Shown here: positions 25,081-32,650 of the stretch, in pieces
Position numbering within the stretch: position 1 is the first letter of the stretch
Layout of the letters: every line of letters starts with the position of its first letter
From: Tropicimonas sp. IMCC34011
GTDB lineage: Bacteria > Pseudomonadota > Alphaproteobacteria > Rhodobacterales > Rhodobacteraceae
DNA: 64,000 nucleotides
Direction: 5' to 3'
Assembly (NCBI RefSeq): GCF_003390865.1
Contig: NZ_QMEJ01000001.1
Coordinates: 248,001 to 312,000 of the forward strand
Translations under genes and position numbers: made by a program
The notes under the pieces: model-generated
What the model was told of the DNA's origin: nothing
Database searches by the model: none
The model's input: only the letters and a program-made list of their open reading frames with translations

Positions 25081-25518
25081 ATGCGCGCGACCCTTGCCGC
25101 CTATCACGGTTGGGCGCGGCACGGCTGGCCCACGGACACCGCCATCAGGCTCGCCACGCTGTCCCCCTACAGCCATGTCGAGCTTGCGGAGGGCGAGGCG
25201 CATCCGGGAGAGGTTGCCGTCTGCTGGTCCTCCTCGCCGCGTGACGGGGGCGTCCGGTCCAAGAAGATCCTGCTGGGCGACAAATGGCGGCTGATCCCGG
25301 TGGACGTGCCGGGGGATGCCTTCGCCCGGATCGCAGCGCGGTCCGGCCGGCCCTACGATCTCCGGGGCGCGCTCCTGTCGCCTCTCCGCCGGGACCATGA
25401 TCTCGGCACCCCTGGCGCGTGGTTCTGCTCGGAGGTCATCGCGGACGCAATGCGGCTGACCGCCCCCTGGGCGTGGTCTCCGGGGCGTCTGGTCAGGTGG
25501 GCGGCTCGGTCGGCTTGA
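25081..25518 (+). CDS. Permuted NlpC/P60-like cysteine hydrolase candidate
   Basis: 145 residues. SHVELAEGEA near residue 31 (possible His), GRPYDLRGALLSPL near residue 90, and WFCSEVIADAMRL near residue 117 (possible Cys118 nucleophile) resemble YiiX-type permuted papain-like hydrolases. Such proteins cut peptide or lipid ester bonds. Last plus-strand gene of the phage; could assist entry or lysis. Its end overlaps the next minus-strand gene by 26 bases. Confidence 0.6.
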   Translation: MRATLAAYHGWARHGWPTDTAIRLATLSPYSHVELAEGEAHPGEVAVCWSSSPRDGGVRSKKILLGDKWRLIPVDVPGDAFARIAARSGRPYDLRGALLSPLRRDHDLGTPGAWFCSEVIADAMRLTAPWAWSPGRLVRWAARSA

Positions 25519-25741
25519 CGCCCGCTCCGTCCATAGCATCGTCCGCACCCTTCCAGATGATCTGCACAGCCTCTGCGCCGATCCTCCCGCACTCTCCGCA
25601 CCGCGCGCGGCGCTGCACCTCGTCCACGTCTGTCTCGGGACCGTAGCGCTCCGCAAGGGCGGGGACCGGCACAAGCGCCCAGTGACCGCAGGCGCAGTCG
25701 AGAGCGAGGTGATGGTGGGGGATTGCGGCGAGGGTGGTCAT
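25493..25741 (-). CDS. Small Cys-rich zinc-ribbon-like protein
   Basis: 82 residues. Two cysteine pairs, CACGH (about residues 16-20) and CGECGR (about residues 48-53), give a likely zinc ribbon; acidic C-terminus. First of a group of minus-strand genes at the prophage right end. Ribosome site weak. Function unknown. Confidence 0.6.
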   Translation of the reverse strand: MTTLAAIPHHHLALDCACGHWALVPVPALAERYGPETDVDEVQRRARCGECGRIGAEAVQIIWKGADDAMDGAGVKPTEPPT

Positions 25742-26110
25742 GGGGTGCCTCAGGAGGGCGAGCGCGGGCGACCGGGGTAGCCCAGTCCACTACTGCGGCG
25801 AGTCTCCCGCCGACTGACAATCCGCGCTCTGGAAGCCCCTCCCATTCCGAGCCGAGGCCCGTTATCCCTGCATGGCGCTACGATGCAGCGTAGCGGGGAG
25901 GCGCCACCAGAAAGCGGTTCCGCGTTGATGGGCAGTCGCGGCCCTGCCGAGCCTCCACCTTACCGCATTCCCCGCCGCGGTGGAATCCCCCATGGCCGCC
26001 TATAATAAGCAGTCACTTGAATATGGAGCCACAGACGGCTCTATGATTCCGCTACCTTGAGCAACGAGAATCGGCCTCGTCTCTCCTATGTGCTGGGAAG
26101 GGGGCTAGGC
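25742..26110. other. Intergenic region with hairpin and a TATAAT box
   Basis: No supported gene. CGCTACG (25876-25882) and CGTAGCG (25889-25895) form a perfect 7-bp hairpin with 6-base loop that could end the late transcript. A plus-strand TATAAT occurs at 26001-26006, but no good -35 box is seen 17 bases upstream, and a short GAGCC/GGCTC hairpin follows near 26026-26041. A small RNA is possible but unproven. Confidence 0.4.
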
Positions 26111-26338
26111 TCAATCAGGCCTGTTCTCGGGGTCAGGATAATAAAGAGGCCACCAACGTAACGGATAAATGTTTTTCCCGACACGTCCGCCGCCTCCTGG
26201 GTACTTCCAGAAACCCTTGTGCCAAAACATCACTCTCCAGTGGTCGCGGTGGTCGCACTCTCCCTCCCATTCAATGAATGCAAGAATTGGCGTCCCGTCT
26301 CTAGGAGCTTCGTTCATCGGTCGTGAAGTGTCAGGCAT
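26111..26338 (-). CDS. Small phage protein with APRDGT motif
   Basis: 75 residues. MNEAPRDGTPILAFIEWEGE near the start and a Trp/Pro/Tyr-rich end (LRWWPLYYPDPE) match a very common but uncharacterised group of small phage proteins that start with W.PI..APRDGT. Role unknown. Confidence 0.65.
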   Translation of the reverse strand: MPDTSRPMNEAPRDGTPILAFIEWEGECDHRDHWRVMFWHKGFWKYPGGGGRVGKNIYPLRWWPLYYPDPENRPD

Positions 26339-26351
26339 CCGGCCTCTCCTT

Positions 26352-26558
26352 CTACGCGCCTGCTGCGCTGGTGGGGTGGATCTGGTCTAAACGTTCACAC
26401 TCAGACGCAGCCTCTATCGAGGTCTCATATGGGCCGTGAACGTCTAGACCAGATTTTGCGTAGAATCCTGACGTGACCGCCGCGTGCCAAATCCTGTGAC
26501 GAAAACGTCCATACCCAACCATATCCCGGTTGCCTAGGGTCGACCATCGAACGGTCAT
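26352..26558 (-). CDS. Small hypothetical protein
   Basis: 68 residues from the ATG at 26558, behind GAGGAG on the minus strand with 7-8 base spacing, which decides this start over 26573. Aromatic N-terminal half (GYGRFRHRIWHAAVTSGFYA), acidic Cys-containing C-terminus. No family recognised. Confidence 0.55.
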   Translation of the reverse strand: MTVRWSTLGNRDMVGYGRFRHRIWHAAVTSGFYAKSGLDVHGPYETSIEAASECERLDQIHPTSAAGA

Positions 26559-26574
26559 CGTCTCTCTCCTCATC

Positions 26575-26841
26575 TCACGAACGGGTGCCCCTAGGGGTGG
26601 TGGGGGTCAGCAAGTCGCCGTGCCGCTGGAATCTACTCAGGTGTGTTCCGCAAAACGCTTCGCCTTTACGCGCTGCGTTCAAGCATTGCTTGCGGCCTGC
26701 CACCCATGCCGGCCCATAGGAAATGATGGCTTGGCACCTTGGATGATTGTCGTGCGTTTTTTCTCGAAGGTCCGGCGCGTTTTTATGGGACTGCCCTTCG
26801 GCTATTTGTTTGTCCCGCCTCGCTCCTCTCATTGGTATCAT
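26575..26841 (-). CDS. Small Cys/His protein
   Basis: 88 residues behind AAGGAGG (8-base spacing). CQAIISYGPAWVAGRKQCLNAA then FCGTHLSRFQRHGDLL give a C-x(n)-C-x(n)-C-x2-H arrangement, a probable zinc-binding module similar to the N-terminal module of the HNH proteins in this prophage. No nuclease core follows. Function unknown. Confidence 0.58.
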   Translation of the reverse strand: MIPMRGARRDKQIAEGQSHKNAPDLREKTHDNHPRCQAIISYGPAWVAGRKQCLNAARKGEAFCGTHLSRFQRHGDLLTPTTPRGTRS

Positions 26842-26912
26842 CGCATCATCCTCCTTACTCCTGATATCTCACGAACGGTCGCCTCTGGGGCGGGTGGGGT
26901 AGGGGGTGGAGG

Positions 26913-27191
26913 TCAGTCGGCGGCTCGGTCCATGCCTTGAAACTTTGCTATGGCGGCGCGTATGTTCCTCGCCTCACGCTCAAGCACTTCTGCATGCCCC
27001 CAAGCCATGTCGCAAAACGCGTCGGACGACCTCGTCGATGGATCAATCTGAAGGGAGGCGTGTACAGGCGCGCCAGCTAAGCCGGTGACAACGCGCTGAA
27101 CACTTGTCGATACCTCGCGCACCAGCCAGATCTCTTCCTTCTCACGTATAGTATCCTCCGGGGCTACTTGGACTTCGTTTTTCGGTAGCAT
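26913..27191 (-). CDS. Small hypothetical protein at prophage right end
   Basis: 92 residues from the ATG at 27191, preceded by AGGAG with 8-base spacing; a longer reading to 27302 has no such site. Helical, with a C-terminal AEVLEREARNIRAAIAKF helix. Farthest-right phage gene before the attachment copy, a place where temperate phages often keep lysogenic-conversion genes. Not recognised. Confidence 0.58.
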   Translation of the reverse strand: MLPKNEVQVAPEDTIREKEEIWLVREVSTSVQRVVTGLAGAPVHASLQIDPSTRSSDAFCDMAWGHAEVLEREARNIRAAIAKFQGMDRAAD

Positions 27192-27356
27192 ATTCGTTAC
27201 TCCTGATACGTCATGAGGGCTTGACGGTGCGCGGATGCACGCCTGTTTATCGGGGTCATGCCGGGAAGGGCATATCCCACTTTCACTGTACGTTCTTGGC
27301 ATGTCCGTGGGATTGGCGTGGCGCTAAGTGCTTGCCCCTGCGCGGTATCGGCATGA

Positions 27357-27409
27357 TTCAAAATCCCCCGCCTCGCGGCGTGTCGGTTCGAATCCGACCT
27401 CGGGTACCA
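27357..27409 (+). repeat. tRNA-Leu(CAA) 3' fragment, copy 1 (prophage attachment site)
   Basis: Contains the anticodon loop TTCAAAA, a long variable arm, the T-arm GGTTCGAATCC, acceptor 3' strand CTCGGGT and ACCA. The 5' half of a tRNA is absent, so this is not a functional gene. It is identical in 52 of 53 bases to 37263-37315. This is what remains at the far end of an element inserted into the 3' end of a tRNA gene. Confidence 0.85.
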
Positions 27410-27508
27410 AAGGCTTAGCCGGATCTCGGGGTGTGGTGATCGCAATGCATCCCACACCCCGAGCCCACTCTCCCGTTCCGTTCATGTTCCGGTCCATAGA
27501 GTGGTGAA

Positions 27509-27703
27509 TCACCTCCGTCTTTCGTGAGCGGACCGCGTCAGTGTCAGCCGGTTCGCCTTGCGTCGGTAGTAGGCCACCGTGTCCGGGCTCTGATGTGTCG
27601 CGGCCTGGATCTCGGCATCGGACCATCCGGCTTCAGCGAGCTCGACAATGGCCAGTTTTCTAGGCCGAAGTGAAAATTCGTACCGGCTGGGGCGACATTT
27701 CAC
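27509..27703 (-). pseudogene. Tyrosine recombinase C-terminal remnant
   Basis: About 50 residues (ELAEAGWSDAEIQAATHQSP, then DTVAYYRRKANRL) resemble the end of a phage integrase: the H/Q-S-P turn and the catalytic Tyr in a V.YYR context. The R-H-R part of the active site is missing and upstream minus-strand sequence is not in frame. It lies 100 bp from the attachment copy, where an integrase gene is expected, so it marks the decayed integrase of the island. Confidence 0.6.
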
Positions 27704-28065
27704 TTCACCGGTTTCGGTCTGCGGATGGGGCCACGTTCAAGCGTCTTAGTCGTCCGCAGTGTATGGCACCCTCATAATCAATACTGGATCTATAGGCCCA
27801 AGGGCGGATGATAAGATCTGGGTGGCAGCAAAGCCCCGCGCTTCGGCCATTCAGGCGAGGCGCAGCGGATGACCGGATCGAGCCAACTCTGAACGGAACT
27901 GCGCATAGTCGGCTGGCAGCTTTGAAGAGCGCTCCGCAACGTTGCTGCAGCGGCGGTGCATAGTCTCTCAGCAGAAACATCTCCCGGAATTGCGCCAAGC
28001 CGCTATTGGATAAGTGGATGGCACGCGTGCAGACGATCCGAAGACAGAGTTTCGCGCAGTTGGGA
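27704..28065. other. Non-coding or degenerate segment
   Basis: No convincing gene. A minus-strand frame of 97 codons (27705-27998) is rich in Arg, Cys and Pro and has no family features. Likely debris of the integrase or of an earlier insertion. Confidence 0.4.
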
Positions 28066-28950
28066 TCAGCTTTCGGAACGATCTGTGGCGACGAGGGTCT
28101 TCAGTGCCTCCCGGACGATGCTCGTCAAGCGGCTTCGCGATTCCAGTTCGTAGAAGCCGACCTGCCGCATGGCGGTACAGTCATCGATGACTTCTATCCG
28201 CAGCGATGGGCTGCGGGTCCATGAAGCTCGGCGTTGCAGCGGCAGAAAGCTGATCCCGACGTCATCCTCCACCAGCTCCACGATCGTCCGCAACGAGTTC
28301 AGTTCAATGAAATCGTTCACCGGGGTCTTCTGGTCGCGAATGTAGCGTTCGACAAGAGTGCCGGTGTGGGTCTTGCGTGAGGGCCTGAGTAGCAGGCGTG
28401 TTGCGATCAGTTCGTCCCTGCTGATGTCGCTGGCGGACGCGCGATTGGCGATGAACGCGAGGGGCTCGGTGTAGAGCGGAGTCCAGAGAAGCCCCGAGGG
28501 CAGGGGGCGGGGGCTCTTGATCGAGAGCGCCGCGTCCAGCTCGCCCTCCATCACCTGCATCGAGAGGTCGCCGGAGTAGTTGAGGTCGGGCGTGATCTTC
28601 AGTTCGGGGTAGCGATTGCGCAGATCCAGCGTTGCGACGGCGAGCAGGCCGACGGTCGAGGCCACTGCGCCGATCGAAAGCTCGCCGCGGACTTCGCTGC
28701 CGTTGCTTTCCTTCATTTGCTCGTAAATGCCGAGGATCTGTTCGCACTGGCTGCGCAGCCGATGGCCAGTTGCCGTCAGGATGATCGTCCGGCCGACCCG
28801 ATCGAAGAGGACTTGGCCGAGGTCATCTTCCAGGGAGCGGATCTGGAGGCTGACCGCGGCGGGCGTCAAGGCCACCTCATCCGCCGCGGCGGACATGGAG
28901 CCGCTACGAGCCACACACAGGAAGGTCTTGAGAACACGAAGGGAGCTCAT
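28066..28950 (-). CDS. LysR-family transcriptional regulator
   Basis: 294 residues. Residues 1-60 are the winged helix-turn-helix (LKTFLCVARSGSMSAAADEV, LTPAAVSLQIRSLEDDLG, LFDR), followed by the linker helix and a two-lobed periplasmic-binding-like effector domain. Transcribed divergently from the transporter operon, so it most likely controls it in response to the imported compound. The intergenic DNA carries a perfect dyad (see 28972-29000). Confidence 0.9.
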   Translation of the reverse strand: MSSLRVLKTFLCVARSGSMSAAADEVALTPAAVSLQIRSLEDDLGQVLFDRVGRTIILTATGHRLRSQCEQILGIYEQMKESNGSEVRGELSIGAVASTVGLLAVATLDLRNRYPELKITPDLNYSGDLSMQVMEGELDAALSIKSPRPLPSGLLWTPLYTEPLAFIANRASASDISRDELIATRLLLRPSRKTHTGTLVERYIRDQKTPVNDFIELNSLRTIVELVEDDVGISFLPLQRRASWTRSPSLRIEVIDDCTAMRQVGFYELESRSRLTSIVREALKTLVATDRSES

Positions 28951-28971
28951 GCCCGATCGTTAAAGATTACT

Positions 28972-29000
28972 TAAAACTACGTCAAATTTTTATAGTTTTA
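28972..29000. promoter_or_regulatory. Dyad TAAAACTA-N13-TAGTTTTA, candidate LysR operator
   Basis: Perfect 8-bp inverted repeat with a 13-base AT-rich spacer in the 143-base gap between the LysR gene and the permease gene. LysR proteins bind imperfect dyads of this size in such divergent promoters. The whole gap is much more AT-rich than its surroundings, as expected for two back-to-back promoters. Confidence 0.55.
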
Positions 29001-29093
29001 CTTTCCTGTTACTGCGCCTTTAGCTTCCCTTCACAAAGCGCGGCGGCTTCGACAGGCCAGCCCGCGCAAAGCCAGATGGGAGGCCCCGCCACG

Positions 29094-30038
29094 ATGTTGC
29101 GGTTTGTTTTTGCAAGGGTCGGAATGGCCGTCCCGACCCTCCTGCTCGTATCCATCGCAGTTTTCGTGCTGGTGCGCATGATTCCGGGGGATCCGGCGCA
29201 GTTGCTCCTGGGTGATCTTGCCGACCCGGACAGCCTTGCGGACATGCGTCAGAGAATGGGGCTGGACAAGTCGGTCTTCCAGCAGTTCGTCATCTGGTTC
29301 GGAAACCTTCTGACTGGCGATCTAGGAAGTTCGATCACGACCGGGCAGGACGTCACAGCCCTCGTGTCCAGCCGCTTCCTGATCAGCGCTCAGGTGGTGC
29401 TCGCCGCGGTTCTCTTCGCCGCGCTGGTGGCGGTGCCTGCGGGGATAATCGCGGCATGGCGGCAGAACGGTGTGACAGATCTGTTTCTGATCGGGACGGC
29501 CACACTTCTCGTGTCGATCCCCACGTTCTGGCTCGGCCTGCTGATGCTTCTTCTCTTCGGGGTCAAGCTGTCGTGGCTGCCGGTAGTCGGATATGTGCCG
29601 TTCTCGCAGGATGCCATGGGTGCGGTGCTGTACCTGCTCATGCCGATCGCGACGCTTTTCCTGCACGAGATCGGTATCCTGATCCGGATGTCGCGGGCCA
29701 GCACGCTCGAGGTGCTTCGTCTGGATTACGTGACCCATGCCCGCGCCAAAGGTTTGAGCGAAAGGGCCGTGCTGACGCGCCACGTGTTTCGGAATTCCTT
29801 TGGCCCGACCTGGACGCTGATCGGCCTTGTGCTGGGCAACCTGCTGGGTGGGATCGCGGTTGTCGAAACCGTCTTCACCATCCCGGGCTTGGGCCGGCTT
29901 CTCGTGGATTCGATTTATCAGCGCGATTACCCGGTGATCCAGGGATGTCTGCTGTTCGTGGCAGTGACCTACGTTCTGGTGAACCTGGCGGTCGATCTCC
30001 TTTACCCCCTCTTCGACCCGAAGGTGACCGCAGAATGA
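29094..30038 (+). CDS. Peptide ABC transporter permease, DppB-like
   Basis: 314 residues from the ATG at 29094; an ATG at 29076 has no ribosome site, GGGAGG lies 10 bases before 29094. Typical start (LRFVFARVGMAVPTLLLVSIAVFVLVRMIPGDPA), six membrane helices and the EAA-loop (LRLDYVTHARAKGLSERAVLTRHVFRN). First gene of the operon; forms the inner-membrane channel with the next gene. Confidence 0.93.
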   Translation: MLRFVFARVGMAVPTLLLVSIAVFVLVRMIPGDPAQLLLGDLADPDSLADMRQRMGLDKSVFQQFVIWFGNLLTGDLGSSITTGQDVTALVSSRFLISAQVVLAAVLFAALVAVPAGIIAAWRQNGVTDLFLIGTATLLVSIPTFWLGLLMLLLFGVKLSWLPVVGYVPFSQDAMGAVLYLLMPIATLFLHEIGILIRMSRASTLEVLRLDYVTHARAKGLSERAVLTRHVFRNSFGPTWTLIGLVLGNLLGGIAVVETVFTIPGLGRLLVDSIYQRDYPVIQGCLLFVAVTYVLVNLAVDLLYPLFDPKVTAE

Positions 30039-30907
30039 CACAGGCTGACCTGTCCCCCGCGTCGCAGGCCCGTCCGCGGCCCCAGCTGCCCCCAACGAAT
30101 GCGCTGATCGGAGGCTTCATCGTCGGAACGATCGTGCTTGTCGCGCTGATCGGCGCCGTTTGGACGCCCTACGATCCGCTCAAGCTGGATTTCACGTCGA
30201 GGTTCCAGTCGCCGGGCGCCGAGCACTGGCTGGGCGCGGACGAATTCGGACGCGACGTCCTCAGCCGGCTGATGACGGGCGCCTCGACCAGCGTCTGGAT
30301 CAGTATTCTGACCGTGACGTTCGCGGTCCTCGTCGGCACCACAATCGGCGTCGTCGCGGGCTTCTTGCGGGGCTGGACCGACCGCGTACTGATGGCGGTG
30401 AACAACGCGATGCTGGCGTTTCCGGGGCTCCTTCTGGCGCTCGGTCTGCTGGCAGTGGTGGGCGCAAACCAATACGGGATCGTACTGGCCCTTGGAGTTG
30501 CCTACTCACCCTCGGTGGCCCGGATCGTCCGGGGAACAGTACTCTCCCTGCGCGAACGGGAATTCATCGAATCCTCCCGCGTGCTCGGGAATTCCGAGCT
30601 CTACACGATGTTCCGTCACGTCCTGCCGAACTGCATCGCGCCGATTTCGGTCCTTGCGACCTCGATGTTCGGATGGGTGATCCTCGCAGAAAGCGCGCTG
30701 TCCTTCCTGGGACTGGGGGTGCCGCCACCCGCTCCGACTTGGGGGAACATGCTCGCCTCGGCCCGGCCGTTCATGGATCAGGCCGCGTTCCTCAGCATCT
30801 TCCCCGGCATTTGCATCTCGATCGCGCTCCTTGGGATCAACTTGTTGGGGGATGCAGTGCGGGATCGTTTCGACCCACGCATGCGCGGAATGAGAGGCTC
30901 GCACTGA
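30035..30907 (+). CDS. Peptide ABC transporter permease, DppC-like
   Basis: 290 residues from the ATG at 30035 (ATGA overlap with dppB-like stop). N-terminal OppC-type helix, then HWLGADEFGRDVLSRLMTGA, the family hallmark, and EAA-loop REREFIESSRVLGNSELYTM. The partner permease. Confidence 0.93.
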   Translation: MTQADLSPASQARPRPQLPPTNALIGGFIVGTIVLVALIGAVWTPYDPLKLDFTSRFQSPGAEHWLGADEFGRDVLSRLMTGASTSVWISILTVTFAVLVGTTIGVVAGFLRGWTDRVLMAVNNAMLAFPGLLLALGLLAVVGANQYGIVLALGVAYSPSVARIVRGTVLSLREREFIESSRVLGNSELYTMFRHVLPNCIAPISVLATSMFGWVILAESALSFLGLGVPPPAPTWGNMLASARPFMDQAAFLSIFPGICISIALLGINLLGDAVRDRFDPRMRGMRGSH

Positions 30908-30908
30908 C

Positions 30909-32561
30909 ATGACTAGCAAAATGACTGGGGAGACCCTTCTGAGCCTCGACAACCTTACGCTGTCGCTTGGTCAGGATGGACGAAACATCGTGCGGAACGT
31001 CTCCTTCGATGTGGCGCCGGGACAGATGGTGGGCGTGGTCGGCGAATCCGGCAGCGGCAAGACGCAGGTTGCGCGTGCCGTGCTTGGCCTGACACCACAT
31101 CCCATAGTGAAAACCGGTGGCGAGATCAGCTTTCGGGGCACGCCGTTGCCGGATCCGTCCTCGTCCGCCATCCGGAAGCTACGCGGCGCCGAAATCGGCA
31201 TGGTCTTTCAGGAGCCGATGACCTCGCTCAACCCCTCCATGAAGATCGGGGAGCAGCTGCACGAAGGTTTGGCGCTGCACCGGCGCGACCTGAGCCGGGA
31301 CGCGCGACACCGGATGATCCTGTCGATGCTGGACCGGGTGGGCATCGCCGACCCGCAGGAAGCGGTCGGCGCCTGGCCGCACGAGTTTTCGGGCGGGATG
31401 CGTCAGCGCATGATGCTTGCGGCGGTGATGCTGCTCAAGCCGTCGCTACTGGTCGCCGACGAACCGACGACCGCTCTGGACGCGGTGGTTCAGCGGGATG
31501 TTCTGGAACTGATGGTGGAGCTTACCGCCGAGAACAACACGGCGGTCCTTCTGATCAGCCACGACCTGGCGATGGTCGCGCGCTACACCGAGAAACTGGT
31601 GGTTATGCGGCAGGGACTGGTCGTCGAGCAGGGCGACACGGCCGATATTCTCGATCGTCCGAAGCACGACTATACTCGCGATCTACTTGCCGCGATGCCA
31701 CGGCGCGAACCCGCCCGCCAGATCGCCAAAACGTCGCCCATCGTTTCGGTGCGCGACATCGAGGTCCTCTATCCCGGCCGGGCCCGCTTGTTCGGAAAAG
31801 CCAAGCCGAAACACGCACTGCGCGGCATCGACCTTGACGTCTACCCGGGCGAGGTCGTCTCGGTGGTCGGGGGATCGGGGTCCGGAAAGACCACCCTCGG
31901 GCGGGTCATCGCGGGATTGCTGAAACCCTCGGAAGGAACTGTCGAGTTCCGCGGCAAGCCGATCGCGACTCCCGGGGCAGACCGGCGCAACTACAGGCTC
32001 AACTGCCAGATGGTCTTTCAGGACCCCTATAGTTCGCTCGATCCACGGATGAGCATCGGCGATCTGATCGGCGAAGGGCTTCGCCATGTCGATGACATGA
32101 CGCCCGTCAAGAAAAGGGACCGTGTCCAGGAACTGCTCGACGAGGTCGGGCTGGGCACAGGCTATGCGGAGCGGTTTCCCCACGAATTGTCGGGTGGTCA
32201 GCGTCAGAGGGTGGCAATCGCCCGTGCGCTGGTGCGCAAACCCGAATTCGTGATCGCGGACGAGCCGGTCTCCGCTCTGGATGTGACCGTGCGTGCGCAG
32301 GTGCTCAGGCTGTTTGCCGATCTCCAGAGGAAGAACGGGTTTTCCTGCCTGTTCATCAGTCACGACCTCAGCGTCGTCGAACAGGTGTCGGACCGTGTCG
32401 TGGTCATGGAACATGGCCGCATCGTCGAACAGGGGACCCGGGACGAGATTTTTGATGCGCCGCGGGAACCCTACACCCGGAGGTTGCTGTCGGCCATCCC
32501 GCTGCTGGCGACCAACGCCTATGGCGGGGTCAGCCTGAAATGGCGCTTCGACCAGGCATAG
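30909..32561 (+). CDS. Peptide ABC transporter, fused double ATPase (DppD-DppF)
   Basis: 550 residues with two complete ABC domains. Domain 1: Walker A GESGSGKTQ (45-53), signature FSGGMRQRM (160-168), Walker B LLVADEP (180-186). Domain 2: Walker A GGSGSGKTT near residue 318, signature LSGGQRQRV near 430, Walker B FVIADEP. Each half has the C-terminal oligopeptide extension (DRPKHDYTRDLLAAMP; DAPREPYTRRLLSAIP). Fusion of both ATPases in one chain is common in this transporter class and powers uptake. Confidence 0.93.
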   Translation: MTSKMTGETLLSLDNLTLSLGQDGRNIVRNVSFDVAPGQMVGVVGESGSGKTQVARAVLGLTPHPIVKTGGEISFRGTPLPDPSSSAIRKLRGAEIGMVFQEPMTSLNPSMKIGEQLHEGLALHRRDLSRDARHRMILSMLDRVGIADPQEAVGAWPHEFSGGMRQRMMLAAVMLLKPSLLVADEPTTALDAVVQRDVLELMVELTAENNTAVLLISHDLAMVARYTEKLVVMRQGLVVEQGDTADILDRPKHDYTRDLLAAMPRREPARQIAKTSPIVSVRDIEVLYPGRARLFGKAKPKHALRGIDLDVYPGEVVSVVGGSGSGKTTLGRVIAGLLKPSEGTVEFRGKPIATPGADRRNYRLNCQMVFQDPYSSLDPRMSIGDLIGEGLRHVDDMTPVKKRDRVQELLDEVGLGTGYAERFPHELSGGQRQRVAIARALVRKPEFVIADEPVSALDVTVRAQVLRLFADLQRKNGFSCLFISHDLSVVEQVSDRVVVMEHGRIVEQGTRDEIFDAPREPYTRRLLSAIPLLATNAYGGVSLKWRFDQA

Positions 32562-32650
32562 CCATCTGAGGAGGTTCGCGCTTCGCCCCGGTCGAACGGC
32601 CGAGGACCGGTGCGCGCCTGAAACCGAAAAAACCCAAGAGGAGAGTTTGC

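Larger units (their letters stand above)
1..27409 (+). mobile_element. Prophage, late region, myovirus type (left end outside window)
   Basis: Continuous plus-strand run of phage morphogenesis genes from portal through capsid, tail sheath, tape measure, baseplate, fibres and lysis, with many ATGA or GTGA stop-start overlaps typical of one late transcript. The right boundary is placed at the tRNA-Leu 3' fragment ending at 27409. Sheath (DUF3383) plus tube (DUF3277) genes indicate a contractile tail. Terminase, replication, repressor and integrase genes are not in view and must lie to the left. No gene is obviously broken in the visible part, so the element may be intact. Confidence 0.9.

Noticed and set aside
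27357-27409. Functional tRNA-Leu gene
   Set aside because: The upstream bases do not contain a D-arm or the 5' acceptor strand, here or at 37263. Only the 3' part is present.
27197-27457. Minus-strand frame with the text YPRSDSNRHAARRG, also at 37184-37387
   Set aside because: This is the well-known spurious translation of the antisense strand of a tRNA 3' end; both copies lie on the tRNA-Leu fragments.
27705-27998. 97-codon minus-strand gene in the island
   Set aside because: Arg/Cys/Pro-rich, no ribosome site and no recognisable domain; taken as degenerate DNA.
29456-30034. N-terminal extension of the DppC-like permease
   Set aside because: It would lie entirely within the preceding permease gene in another frame; the ATGA overlap at 30035 is the natural start.
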